From: Acrocarpospora macrocephala | Lineage (GTDB): Bacteria > Actinomycetota > Actinomycetes > Streptosporangiales > Streptosporangiaceae | Reading direction: 5' to 3' | NCBI RefSeq assembly: GCF_009687865.1 | Contig: NZ_BLAE01000053.1 | Location: forward strand, 1-64,000 | Length of the DNA: 64,000 bases | Part shown: in pieces, positions 45,498-54,668 of the stretch | How the letters are laid out: every line of letters starts with the position of its first letter | Position numbering within the stretch: position 1 is the stretch's first letter | Program-made: the position numbers and the translations under genes | Notes under the pieces: generated by a model | Database searches by the model: none | What the model was told of the DNA's origin: nothing | What the model saw: the letters and a program-made list of their open reading frames with translations, nothing else

Positions 45498-48359
45498 GTG
45501 CCTCGACTGAGCGTCATCGTGCCGATGTACAACGTCGCCGCGCACGTGGGGGCGTGCCTGGAGTCGCTGCGGGCGCAGACGTACCGCGATCACGAGGTGC
45601 TGATGGTGGACGACGGGTCGCCGGACGGGAGCGCGGCGGTGGCGGCCCGGTTCGAGGCGGCAGACCCGAGGTTCCGGCTCGTCCGGCGGCGACATGGGGG
45701 TCCCGGCGCGGCCCGCGAGACCGGGCTGCGGCACGCCACCGGCGAATCACTGCTGTTCCTGGAGGGCGACGACCTGGTGCCGCTGACCGCGCTCGAACTG
45801 ATGGCGGGCAGCCTGGCCGAGTCGGATTCCGACCTGGTCACCGGGAATGTCCGACAGTTCAGTGCGCGCGGGGACTGGCCGTCGCCGGAGCATCGGGCGA
45901 TCTTCGCCAGGCCCGAATGGCGGACTCATATCAGCCGCCGTCCCGATCTGTTCGGGGACCGCCTGATCACCAACAAGTTGTGGCGGCGCGAGTTCTGGGA
46001 CGGGCTGCGATCCCCGGAACACGAGGACATGGTTCTCTCACTGTCCGGGCACCTGCTGGCCAAGGCGGTGGACGTCCGGCCCGAGCCGGTCTACCTCTGG
46101 CGGCAGCGGGAGGAGGCAGACCTCAGCGTGTACGCGCTGGAGGCGCGATTCGCGGCCGTCCACGCGATGCGGGCGTTCCTGGTCGAGCAGGGCTTCGACG
46201 AGCAGATCGAAGCGTGGGATCTGACGGTTTTCGAGAGCGATCTGCCGGTTTTCCTGGACGCGGTCGACCACGCCGACGACGCCTACCGGGAGAAGTTCGC
46301 CGAGCTGACCAACGCGTACCTCGATCACGCCCCGGGCGTGCTGGCGCGGCTTCCGGTCGGGCGGCGGGTCAAGTGGCATCTGGTACGCGAAAAGAGGATG
46401 GCCGAGCTGGTCCGCCTGACGCGGCGGGAGCGGCGGGGCTGGGTGCGGGAGCGGGCGATCGGCGGGTTCGGCCGATACCGCCTGCGCAGCAGCGCGCTGG
46501 CCCGCCTGGGCGTGCAGGTTCCGGCCGAGGTGCTGCGGCTGCGCGAGGAACTGGCGCTGCAACAGCGGGTGGACCGGGTCGAGTGGGTGGACGGCAAGCT
46601 GGTCGTCGAGGCGCGCGCCACCGTGCGGTTCCTGCGGCCCACCCGGCGGCTGCACCAGCGGGTGTACGCCTGGCTGGCCGACGATCGCGCCGGCCGCCGG
46701 ATCCGGCTTCCGGTCAAAAGGGTCAAAGCCCGGCCGCTGGCGGCCAAGCCCGGAGTTCGGCGTACGGACTGGGGCGGATTCACCTTCGCCGTAGATCCCG
46801 CCACGCTCCCGCCTGGCGACTGGCAGGTCGACCTGCTCGTCATGCACCGCGGCATGGTCCGCAAAGCCCGCCTGGCGGGCGCGCCCAGAAAGTTGCGCAC
46901 CCTCGTCGTGAACGGCGCTCGCGTGGTGCCGTCCCGCACGCTCGCCGAGGAGTTGCTCGTCGCGGTCCGGCCGCAGGACACGCGGGTCGGCCTGCTCCGC
47001 GTGGAGCGGGACCAGCTCCTGCTCCACGGTGACGCGTCCGTCGACCTCGGCCAGAACCCGCTCCTGCAGCTGGTCCGCCCCGGCGCCCGGGTGAGCGTGC
47101 CGCTGGAGGTGCGCGGGCGCACGTTCGCCGGGTCCCTGGATCTGTTCGCGCTCCGCCCGGCCGAGCGGGTACGGCTTGCGCCCGCCAGCCCCGAGGCGCT
47201 GATCCTGGACGCGCCCGTCACCTGGCAGGCGCGGATCGTCCCGGCCGACGGCGTCGAGCGCACGCTTGTGGTCACGGACTCGGTCCGGCACGCGGACGAG
47301 GACCGGGAGTATCGGGCGGGCCCGTCGGAAGCGGGCGAACTCGTCGTCCAGGTGCAGCCGCCGGTCGCGCTCGCCGAGGTGGTGGAGTGGACGGCCGACG
47401 ATCGGCTGATCCTCAGCGGATCCTTCGCGGCGGCACCGCACGAGAAGCCTGAGCTGGTGGTGTCCGCGCTGGATCGGCTGGACGAGCGCGTGTTGCCCCT
47501 GGAGTCGCGGGGGCGCCGGTTCACCGCCATGTTCTCGCCGGTCGCGGTGGAGAGCCCGGTCGGGCGGGTGCCGTTGCCGTCAGGGGCGTACGGGCTGACG
47601 GTGCGGGTGGATGGGCGGGAGCTCCCGGTGGAGCTGGGCTTTGCCGTACCGGTGGAGCGGGAGACGAGCACGGGGCGGAAGGTCGAGCTGGACGGGAACG
47701 CGCGTGGGCATGCCGTGCTGACCATGGTGAGCGATCTGAGCAAGGACGAGCGGGGCCGGGACGCTCAGCAGATGTTGCGGGAGCAGCGGTATCCGACGGC
47801 TCGGCATGCCGCCCTGCGGGAGGAGGTGTTCTTCGACTGCTTCAACGGCACGCAGTTCTCCGACAGCCCGCGCGCGATCCTGGAAGAGCTGCACCGCCGC
47901 CGTTCCGGACTGGCGTTGCGGTGGAATGTCCACGACGGGCAGGTGGCGCTTCCGGCCCACGTGGAACCGGTCCGGATGCTCGGGGTCGACTACTACGACG
48001 CGCTCGCCCGCAGCCGCTTCATCGTGACAAATGTGCATCTGCCGGAGTGGTTTCGGCGGCGGCCAGGGCAGACCGTGGTGCTGACCGGGCCTATCACCTT
48101 CGACGGGCAGGAATGGCCGATGCTCTTCCTCGCCCAGGACGACCAGCGCGGATTCGACTTCCGGACCGAAGCCCCCGGCCCACTGCTGGCCGGCACTGCC
48201 GAGGTGATCGACGCCATCCGCGACCTGGACGGCGTCTCCGCCGAGTACGCCGAGCGCTACCGTGCCTTCGTCACCAAGTTCTGCCCTCTGGACGACGGCC
48301 AGGCCGCGAAACGCGTGGTAGATCATTTGCTCGCGTATTCCGATATTCTCCCCCGGTGA
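45498..48359 (+). CDS. GT2 glycosyltransferase fused to a core-deleted glycerophosphotransferase domain
   Basis: From GTG 45498 (GGAGG 7 nt upstream) the protein is 953 residues. Residues 1-~220 are a GT-A glycosyltransferase: PRLSVIVPMYNV, VDDGSPDGS, FLEGDD and EDMVLSLSGHLL. A long beta-rich middle (~330-760) follows, as in teichoic-acid polymerases. The C-terminus starts like a CDP-glycerol glycerophosphotransferase (FFDCFNGTQFSDSPRAILEELHRRR, YYDALARSRFIVTNVHLPEWFRRRPGQTVV). It then jumps at ~residue 858 (LTGPITFDGQEWP) to the family's last ~80 residues (MLFLAQDDQRGFDFRTEAPGPLL). The ~190-residue catalytic core (WHGTP to TDYSS) is absent, in frame. The second activity is presumably lost. 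Confidence 0.82.
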   Translation: MPRLSVIVPMYNVAAHVGACLESLRAQTYRDHEVLMVDDGSPDGSAAVAARFEAADPRFRLVRRRHGGPGAARETGLRHATGESLLFLEGDDLVPLTALELMAGSLAESDSDLVTGNVRQFSARGDWPSPEHRAIFARPEWRTHISRRPDLFGDRLITNKLWRREFWDGLRSPEHEDMVLSLSGHLLAKAVDVRPEPVYLWRQREEADLSVYALEARFAAVHAMRAFLVEQGFDEQIEAWDLTVFESDLPVFLDAVDHADDAYREKFAELTNAYLDHAPGVLARLPVGRRVKWHLVREKRMAELVRLTRRERRGWVRERAIGGFGRYRLRSSALARLGVQVPAEVLRLREELALQQRVDRVEWVDGKLVVEARATVRFLRPTRRLHQRVYAWLADDRAGRRIRLPVKRVKARPLAAKPGVRRTDWGGFTFAVDPATLPPGDWQVDLLVMHRGMVRKARLAGAPRKLRTLVVNGARVVPSRTLAEELLVAVRPQDTRVGLLRVERDQLLLHGDASVDLGQNPLLQLVRPGARVSVPLEVRGRTFAGSLDLFALRPAERVRLAPASPEALILDAPVTWQARIVPADGVERTLVVTDSVRHADEDREYRAGPSEAGELVVQVQPPVALAEVVEWTADDRLILSGSFAAAPHEKPELVVSALDRLDERVLPLESRGRRFTAMFSPVAVESPVGRVPLPSGAYGLTVRVDGRELPVELGFAVPVERETSTGRKVELDGNARGHAVLTMVSDLSKDERGRDAQQMLREQRYPTARHAALREEVFFDCFNGTQFSDSPRAILEELHRRRSGLALRWNVHDGQVALPAHVEPVRMLGVDYYDALARSRFIVTNVHLPEWFRRRPGQTVVLTGPITFDGQEWPMLFLAQDDQRGFDFRTEAPGPLLAGTAEVIDAIRDLDGVSAEYAERYRAFVTKFCPLDDGQAAKRVVDHLLAYSDILPR

Positions 48360-49027
48360 GCCGCCGCCGAAAGCAGAGTTCAGGTCACCCCGCCAAGCGC
48401 GCCGCCATCCGGGACAAGCCTGCGGAATCCCCGCTGGTCCGCGCCGCCGCGGCCACCCCGGTCCTGCGCGGCCTGCGCGGCCTGGCGACCTGGGTCGGCG
48501 ACGGTGTCGCGGTGACCGGCACCGGCGTCCCCCGCCCAGGCGACATTCCCGACCTGTGCCGGGCACTCGGCATCGAGCCCCCACCGTTCAAGATCCGCAC
48601 CGCCAGCCGGGTGCCCTGGCTGATGTCGCTATGGGCGGTCGCCCGCGCCGCCGACGTGATCCAGATCAAGGGCCGCAAAGCCCGCCCCGGCGCCGGGCTC
48701 ACCACGGACGCCCTGGAGACCTGGCGGAACGCGTTCGTCCGCACCGTGGACGGCGACGACGAGGAGTTCATCGAAGGCGCCGAAGGCGGCGCGCTGGTGG
48801 CGCTCCAGGTCCTGGCCAACGTGCCCGCCGGGAGCGCCGTGGACGAAGCCGCCCTGGACGCGACCATCCGCGAAGCCGCCCAGGCCGAGGGCGTGACCTT
48901 CGACGTCACCGCCGGCCTGGACCTGCTCGCCTTCTTCGGCGCGGTGCGCCGCGACCCCGGGCGGGCCACCCTCACCCCGCTGGGCGCCCACCTGGTCACC
49001 ATCCTGCACGAACTCACCCCGGCGTGA
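48356..49027 (+). CDS. Protein of unknown function in the envelope polymer locus
   Basis: This 223-residue protein starts at GTG 48356, overlapping the upstream stop (GTGA). It has a basic N-terminus (SRRRKQSSGHPAKRAAIRDK). A helical region includes DLCRALGIEPPPFKIRTASRVPWLMSLWAVARAADVIQIKGRKARPG, and the C-terminus is AFFGAVRRDPGRATLTPLGAHLVTILHEL. There is no signal peptide or clear membrane segment. The ending resembles a winged-helix-like tail of actinobacterial DUFs, but no family is recognised. Translational coupling suggests a link to the GT2 protein or simple operon membership. Confidence 0.75.
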   Translation: MSRRRKQSSGHPAKRAAIRDKPAESPLVRAAAATPVLRGLRGLATWVGDGVAVTGTGVPRPGDIPDLCRALGIEPPPFKIRTASRVPWLMSLWAVARAADVIQIKGRKARPGAGLTTDALETWRNAFVRTVDGDDEEFIEGAEGGALVALQVLANVPAGSAVDEAALDATIREAAQAEGVTFDVTAGLDLLAFFGAVRRDPGRATLTPLGAHLVTILHELTPA

Positions 49028-50552
49028 CCTCGAACGGGCTGGGCATCGGGTAGTACGCCTCCAGGAACTTGTGCACCATCGCGTCCTGCTCGGGCGTGGT
49101 GGCCGCGGTGTCGTTCAGGCAGTAGGCGTCGTGCTCGCGGGCCGCCAGCATGCGCCGCATCTTGGCCGGAGCTTTGCGCATCGACAGGTCCACGTACGTG
49201 TAGTGCACCGACCCCGGAATCGCCCGCCCGCTCAGATACCCGTAATAGTGCACCAGCGAGGACACCACCGAGATGTCGCTGGAACGCCGGAACGCCGACC
49301 GGGTGGTCTCCTCGAACTCCTCCGCGAACCGGTCCTCCAGCTCGAACAGCAACGACCGGCGCAACGCGTACGGCACGTGCTTCATTTTCTGGGTGAGCGT
49401 CCGGCCGGACAGCTCCTCCAGCAGCCGCCGGTTGTTCATCCCGGCCGCGTGCACCGGATTGTCCTCGTGCAGCGCGAACGGCACCTGCGCCGCCGACGGG
49501 AAGAACCGGGTGATGCCATTCCCCTCGAAGAACATCTCCGGACAGAGAGGACGCCCTAGGAAGAAGTCATCGTTCAGGTAGAGGAAATGCTCGGCCAGCC
49601 CCTCGATGCGATGCAGCTGGGCCTCGATCGCGTGCGAGTTGAACACCGGCAGCAGGCCGGGATCCCGGAAGATCTCCTTGTGATCCACCACCTGGATCCG
49701 GTCGTTCTCCCGCAGCCAGGACGGCCGCTGCTGGTCGGTGACCAGCCAGATCTTCCTGATCCACGGCGCGTAGGTCACCAGCGAGCGCAGCGAATACCGC
49801 AGCTCGTCGCGGCTGACGAAACGCGCCTCGGAGACGGCCGCCTCGCTCAGTCCGCCGGTCAGCGCCAGGTCGCGGCGCGCCCGCCAGGCCGGATCGGCGC
49901 CGTCCACCCAGGTGTAGACGGCGTCGATCGGGAAATCGATCTCGTCGACCAGGCGGCAGAGGAACTCCGGCCGGGTCGGGTAGCTCCGCTCGCCCACGGC
50001 GACCAGCCGGTTGAACAGCTCCTCCCGGCCCTCCACCGTGGGCCCGTCCACCGGGACCGCCTCGCACACCCGGTTCGGCCGGGGCGCCACGAGCAGGTCG
50101 TCCTCCACGTGCCAGATCTCCAGATCGATGCCCGTCTCGCCGCCGAGCGTGAACGTCCGGGCCGGGCTGGTGAAGAACAGCGCCAGCCGGATCACCCGGG
50201 CGTGCGCCAGGTCGGTCTTGCGCAGCGGGCGGAGCCGCTCGAAGTCCGGCCGCCGCATGCCGCTGCGCCCGGTCGGCAGCCGGGCCGCGTAGAAGGCGTG
50301 CCGGGCCAGCGCGGCCAGCGCTTTGGCCCGGTACACGGTGCGCACCGCCACCACGGGTGGCCGTCCGGCCAGCGGCCGGACGCAGAAGAACGGCACGTCG
50401 GCCTCGGCCAGCGTGCGGCAGACCAGGTCGAACGTCTCCCGCACCGCGTGGAGCGGGCTCAGCTCGGCCCGGATCAGGGCAGACTGCGGCGGCGAGGTGT
50501 CACGCACGCCGAGTCGCCCCTGCAACTGTCGATACAACGTTCCCACAGGCAT
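49014..50552 (-). CDS. Stealth-family sugar-phosphate transferase
   Basis: The 512-residue protein has the four Stealth conserved regions. CR1 is IDAVYTWVDGADPAW. CR2 is RDELRYSLRSLVTYAPWIRKIWLVTDQQRP with FLYLNDDFFLGRP. CR3 is HVPYALRRSLLFELE. CR4 is near the C-terminus. Stealth proteins transfer hexose- or HexNAc-1-phosphate to form phosphodiester-linked capsules, as in N. meningitidis SacB and actinomycete relatives. An N-terminal ~190-residue domain precedes CR1. It is divergent from the CDP-alcohol transferase gene and converges with the unknown gene (14-nt overlap). Confidence 0.92.
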   Translation of the reverse strand: MPVGTLYRQLQGRLGVRDTSPPQSALIRAELSPLHAVRETFDLVCRTLAEADVPFFCVRPLAGRPPVVAVRTVYRAKALAALARHAFYAARLPTGRSGMRRPDFERLRPLRKTDLAHARVIRLALFFTSPARTFTLGGETGIDLEIWHVEDDLLVAPRPNRVCEAVPVDGPTVEGREELFNRLVAVGERSYPTRPEFLCRLVDEIDFPIDAVYTWVDGADPAWRARRDLALTGGLSEAAVSEARFVSRDELRYSLRSLVTYAPWIRKIWLVTDQQRPSWLRENDRIQVVDHKEIFRDPGLLPVFNSHAIEAQLHRIEGLAEHFLYLNDDFFLGRPLCPEMFFEGNGITRFFPSAAQVPFALHEDNPVHAAGMNNRRLLEELSGRTLTQKMKHVPYALRRSLLFELEDRFAEEFEETTRSAFRRSSDISVVSSLVHYYGYLSGRAIPGSVHYTYVDLSMRKAPAKMRRMLAAREHDAYCLNDTAATTPEQDAMVHKFLEAYYPMPSPFEVTPG

Positions 50553-50710
50553 GGGTCTCCCCCCGAAGATTCCAGGACTCTAACCGACGTCTGCCGCGTT
50601 GGCAGGGGCTTTGCCCACGTCAGGGCAACGGTCAAGAAGTGGCAACGAGATCCCCCGGCTGTCACCGAAGAAGAGGTTACCGACTACCTCGCGTAGCCAT
50701 TCTTACGTGC

Positions 50711-51568
50711 ATGGGGGGCTTCACGCTCGATGACATCAAGGCGGCGCGCAAGCCGCGAGACTCGTGGTGGACCGTTTTTCTGGTCGATCCACTGGCCTGC
50801 CGTCTCGCGCTGCTCGTCGCCAACCACACTTCGATCACGCCCAACGGGCTGACCCGGCTGTCCATCCTGCTCGGGTTCGGCGCCGCGGGGTTGTTCGCCA
50901 CCGGCCGCCTGGCCGCCGGGGCGATCCTGTTCTACCTGAGCTTCACGGTCGACTGCATGGACGGGAAGATCGCGCGGCTGAAGGGCACCGGCACGCCGTT
51001 CGGGCTCTGGCTGGACTACGTGGGCGACCGCGTCCGGATCCTGTGCTGCGCGTTCGGTTTCGCCTACGGCCAGGGCGCGTCGGTCTTCTGGATCACCGCC
51101 ACCGTCGTGGTCCTGCTCGACCTGTTCCGGTATATCAACGCGCCGCAGGTCAACCGGGTCAGGGAAGCCACCAGGACGCTGGCCGCCGCCCGGGCGGGCG
51201 GCGAGGTCGTCTTCGTGGAGGACGTGCTGCGGCTCACCCCGCAGTCCCGGGTGGGGCACCTGGTCGCCACCCACGACCAGCCGCTGGTGGACCTGCATCG
51301 CGGCTGGCGCCGGACGTTCCCCTGGTTCGACCGGTTCCGGATCTTCCTGGTCCGGCATCGGGTGCGCACCCATGTGGTGGGCGGCATCGAGTTCCATGCC
51401 GCCGTCTTCGTGATCGCGCCGCCGTTCGGGCCGTGGGCGATGGTGTGGGCCGCGGGCGTCGCGGGGGCGCTGGTGCTCCTGTTCGAGGCCGCGCTGGTCT
51501 ACCGGATCTGGCTCGCCGCCCGGGAGGCCGGGCGCACCGTACCGAAAAGGGAGAAGGTTCTTGTCTGA
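50711..51568 (+). CDS. CDP-alcohol phosphatidyltransferase family membrane protein
   Basis: The 285-residue protein carries the CDP-OH-P motif in DGKIARLKGTGTPFGLWLDYVGDR (DGxxAR...G...D...D) within several membrane helices. Family members move an alcohol phosphate from a CDP-linked donor, for example in phospholipid or inositol-phosphate synthesis. Between TM3 and TM5 there is a long soluble insert (VNRVREATRTLAAARAGGEVVFVEDVLRLTPQSRV region) not seen in short housekeeping members. ATG 50711 has no good ribosome site. The downstream sulfotransferase start overlaps its 3' end by 8 nt. Confidence 0.85.
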   Translation: MGGFTLDDIKAARKPRDSWWTVFLVDPLACRLALLVANHTSITPNGLTRLSILLGFGAAGLFATGRLAAGAILFYLSFTVDCMDGKIARLKGTGTPFGLWLDYVGDRVRILCCAFGFAYGQGASVFWITATVVVLLDLFRYINAPQVNRVREATRTLAAARAGGEVVFVEDVLRLTPQSRVGHLVATHDQPLVDLHRGWRRTFPWFDRFRIFLVRHRVRTHVVGGIEFHAAVFVIAPPFGPWAMVWAAGVAGALVLLFEAALVYRIWLAAREAGRTVPKREKVLV

Positions 51569-52562
51569 GCGGCCGATCTTCGTTGTCGGGTGTCCGCGGT
51601 CCGGCACCACGATGCTGCAGCTCATGCTGCACGCGCACCCGCGGGTGGCGGTGCCCCCGGAGACCCGGATCCTGGTGCAGGCCTACCGGGACCGGCGCCA
51701 GTGGGGCGACCTGCGCCGGCCGAAGAACCGGCGCGCCCTGGCCAGGTGGATCGCGAAGGGGCCACGCACCCAGTTCGAGGATCTCGGCGTCGACCGGGAC
51801 GAGTTCATCCGGCGGGCGGTCGCCGGGCCCGGCAGCCTCGGCTCCGTCGTCGGCCTGGTGTACGCGATGTTCGCCGAGCGGCACGGCAAGATCCGCTGGG
51901 GCGACAAGCGCCCGCCCTACATCCGGCATCTGGACGCGGTGCTGGCCATGTTCCCGGACGCCCAGATCGTGCACCTGATCAGGGACGGCCGGGACTGCGT
52001 GGCGTCGCTGAAGGAGATGCCGTGGTTCAAGGGGGACATCTCCGAGGCCGTCTACCGGTGGGCCGAGGCGATCGACATCGGGCGGGGGCACAAGCTGCCG
52101 CCGGACAGCTACTACGAGCTGCGCTACGAGGATCTGTGCGCCGATCCGACGGGCACGCTGACCGGTCTGTGCACGTTCATCGGCGAGGAGTACGACCCGG
52201 CGATGCGGGAGCCGTACCGGGTGGCGGATGTGGTGCCCGCGCACAAGGAGTGGCATGTCAACACGCGGCAGGCGGTGACGACCACCCGGGCCGGGAGCTG
52301 GGCGAGCCGGTTGGAGCCGGCAGAGGTGTCGCTCTGCGAGACCGTGCTGGGCAGCCGGCTCACCGCCTACGGCTACGAGCTGACCGGCGCGCCGCGGGCC
52401 CCGCGCCGGGACCTCACCGCCTATGAGAAGACGGCCAGCTCGTGGCGGCGCGAGTTGCGGCGGACGGCGCTGGTCGAGCGGATCAACCGGTTCCGCGAGC
52501 CGGGCCCGGTCGCCGCGTTGCTCACCAACACCCAGCGCGAGCTCGCGGGTGTCCCTAAATGA
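51561..52562 (+). CDS. PAPS-dependent sulfotransferase family protein, first of a pair
   Basis: A 333-residue protein starts at TTG 51561 with GGGAGAAGG upstream. The PAPS 5'-phosphosulfate loop is GCPRSGTTM (~10-18) and the 3'-phosphate segment is HLIRDGRDCVASLKEMPW (~139-156). It is 8 nt overlapped with the CDP-alcohol transferase. The likely substrate is a hydroxyl of a cell-wall or surface glycan made by this locus, which is inferred only from context. The next gene is a close paralogue. Confidence 0.9.
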   Translation: MSERPIFVVGCPRSGTTMLQLMLHAHPRVAVPPETRILVQAYRDRRQWGDLRRPKNRRALARWIAKGPRTQFEDLGVDRDEFIRRAVAGPGSLGSVVGLVYAMFAERHGKIRWGDKRPPYIRHLDAVLAMFPDAQIVHLIRDGRDCVASLKEMPWFKGDISEAVYRWAEAIDIGRGHKLPPDSYYELRYEDLCADPTGTLTGLCTFIGEEYDPAMREPYRVADVVPAHKEWHVNTRQAVTTTRAGSWASRLEPAEVSLCETVLGSRLTAYGYELTGAPRAPRRDLTAYEKTASSWRRELRRTALVERINRFREPGPVAALLTNTQRELAGVPK

Positions 52563-52588
52563 ATCGACTTGTCACGGGGGAGACGTAC

Positions 52589-53629
52589 ATGCAGGACAGG
52601 CCGATCTTCGTCATCGGCTGCCCGCGCTCGGGCACCACCATGCTGCAGCTGATGTTGCACTCGCACCCGCGGGTCGCGGTCCCGCCGGAGACCCGGTTCC
52701 TGGTCCCGGCCTACTTCGGCCGCCGCAAGTACGGCGACCAGCGCGAGCAGGTCAACCGCCGGGTGCTGGCCGAGTGGATCGCCACCGGCAGGGACACCAA
52801 GTTCCGCGAGCTCGGCCTCGACCGGGCCGCGTTCATCGACCAGGCCACCGCGGGCCCCGGCAGCCTGGGCTCGGTGATCGGCACGGTGTTCCGCAGCTAC
52901 GCCGCCCGGTTCGGCAAGCCGCGCTGGGGCGACAAGCGGCCCAGCTACTTCAAGCACGTGGACATCCTGCTGCGCATGTTCCCCGACGCCCAGTTCATCC
53001 ACCTGATCAGGGACGGCCGGGACTGCGTGGCGTCGCTGAAGGAGATGCCCTGGTATCACCTGAGCAGCTTCCACGCGATCTCCAACTGGGCCGAGGCCAT
53101 CGACTTCGGCCGCAGGAACGCGCAGCGGCTGCCCGAGGGCAGCTACTACGAGCTGCGCTACGAGGACCTGACCGCCGATCCGGAGCTGGAGCTGAAGAAG
53201 CTCTGCGGGTTCATCGGCGAGGAGTACCACCCGGCCATGTGCGAGCCCCAGCACGTCGCCCAGGTGGCGGTTCCGGCGCACAAGGTGTGGCACAGCAACA
53301 CGCACGGCGCGGTGACCACCGCCCGCTCGGGCAGCTGGTCGCAACGGCTGGAACCGTGGGAGATCGCGCTCTGCGAGGACGTGCTGGGGGAGCGGCTGAC
53401 CTCCTACGGGTACGCCTTGAGTGGGGCGCCGAAGGCGGCGAAGGAGCATGTCAGCGCGTACAAGACGGCGGCGGCCAAGCGCCGGTCGGCGCGGTGGCGG
53501 AAGACCAACCGGGACCGGATCAACCGGCTGCGCGAGCCGGGGCCGGTCGCCGCGCTGCTCACCGAGGGGCAGCGGAAGCTGGCCGGGCTGCCCCCGCGCG
53601 AGCTGGCGCTCAGCGCCGGAGGTGCGTGA
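52589..53629 (+). CDS. PAPS-dependent sulfotransferase family protein, second of a pair
   Basis: From ATG 52589 (GGGGGAG six nt upstream) the protein is 346 residues. It shares GCPRSGTTMLQLMLH, HPRVAVPPETR, WGDKRP, HLIRDGRDCVASLKEMPW and SYYELRYEDL with its upstream neighbour. A 50-nt stretch (53000-53049) is identical to 51972-52021 at the DNA level, which implies recent duplication or gene conversion. An in-frame ATG at 52559 is less well supported. Its 3' end overlaps the convergent GT4 gene by 20 nt. Confidence 0.9.
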   Translation: MQDRPIFVIGCPRSGTTMLQLMLHSHPRVAVPPETRFLVPAYFGRRKYGDQREQVNRRVLAEWIATGRDTKFRELGLDRAAFIDQATAGPGSLGSVIGTVFRSYAARFGKPRWGDKRPSYFKHVDILLRMFPDAQFIHLIRDGRDCVASLKEMPWYHLSSFHAISNWAEAIDFGRRNAQRLPEGSYYELRYEDLTADPELELKKLCGFIGEEYHPAMCEPQHVAQVAVPAHKVWHSNTHGAVTTARSGSWSQRLEPWEIALCEDVLGERLTSYGYALSGAPKAAKEHVSAYKTAAAKRRSARWRKTNRDRINRLREPGPVAALLTEGQRKLAGLPPRELALSAGGA

Positions 53630-54668
53630 AAAGCTCCTCCCAGCGGTCCACCACGTTCGGCAGCTTGAACTGGCGGGCGTGCCCCCGGGCGGCCGCGCCG
53701 AGGCGCCGCCGCTTGCGGGTGTCCGCCATCAGTGTGCTCAGCGCGGCGGCGAGCGCGGCCACGTCCCCCGGCGGGGCGAGCAGGCCGGTCTCGCCGTCCC
53801 TGACCAGGTGGCGTACGCCGCCGGAGACGTCGAAGGCCACCGCGGGCAGGCCGTGGGACGCGGCCTCGGCCAGCACCAGCGGCAACCCCTCATGGTCGCT
53901 GGAGAGCGCCGCCAGCGAGGCCGCCCGGTATTCCGCGGCCATCTCGCCGGCCGGGATCCGGCCGCGGAAGCGCACCCGGTCCGCCACCCCCTCGGTGACC
54001 GCGTGCACCATCAGCCGCCCCGCGTCCGGCCCGTCGCCGACCAGATGCAGCTCCCAGTCCGAACGTCCGGTACGGCCGAAGGCCGAGATCAGCCGGTCGA
54101 ACCGCTTGACCCCCGCCAGCCGTCCGACGGCCAGCACCCTGCGCCGGTTGAGCGGGGAGGTCTCCGGCGGCCAGTCGGGCAGCGGGTTGGGGATGTCCCA
54201 GGTGTTGGGCAGCAGCGCGTGCTCGGAGAACTGCCAGGCGTCGTCGGGGCTGAGGAAGACGGCCTGGTCGAGCGTGCCGTAGTGGGCCTTGACCGCGGCG
54301 TAGTGCCAGCAGTCGCGGGCGTGCGCGAACGAGCCGTGGTACTGGCCGATGCCCTGGTGCAGGCGCAGGAGATCCTTCATCCGGGTGACGACGCCGGGGG
54401 ATGTCATCACGACATATCCGGGTTCGAGGGAGTTGAGGAGCGCGGCGGTGCGGCGGCGGGCCCACGGGCCGCGTTTCGGGCCCGGGCTGATCACGTGGCG
54501 GCTGTAGTGAGGCGAGGTCACGTAGGTGATCGGGTCGCCGGCGCGGTGCAGGCCCACCACGTGCACCTCGTGGCCGCGTTCGGCCAGGCCCTGGGCCACC
54601 GTGTGCACCACCCGCTGGATGCCGCCGAGCGTGTCGGCGTCCATGCTGGCGAAGACGACCGTGCTCAT
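53610..54668 (-). CDS. GT4-family glycosyltransferase
   Basis: The 352-residue GT-B enzyme has a N-terminal DADTLGGIQRVVHTVAQGLAERGHEVHVVGL and a C-terminal nucleotide-sugar domain with VLAVGRLAGVKRFDRLISAF, LVGDGPDAGRL and the EX7E motif EGLPLVLAEAASHGLPAVAFDVSGG. It retains sugar from a UDP- or GDP-donor by family knowledge; the acceptor is unknown. Its ATG overlaps the stop of the upstream GT2-TagF-like gene (ATGA), so both are co-expressed. Confidence 0.93.
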   Translation of the reverse strand: MSTVVFASMDADTLGGIQRVVHTVAQGLAERGHEVHVVGLHRAGDPITYVTSPHYSRHVISPGPKRGPWARRRTAALLNSLEPGYVVMTSPGVVTRMKDLLRLHQGIGQYHGSFAHARDCWHYAAVKAHYGTLDQAVFLSPDDAWQFSEHALLPNTWDIPNPLPDWPPETSPLNRRRVLAVGRLAGVKRFDRLISAFGRTGRSDWELHLVGDGPDAGRLMVHAVTEGVADRVRFRGRIPAGEMAAEYRAASLAALSSDHEGLPLVLAEAASHGLPAVAFDVSGGVRHLVRDGETGLLAPPGDVAALAAALSTLMADTRKRRRLGAAARGHARQFKLPNVVDRWEELFTHLRR

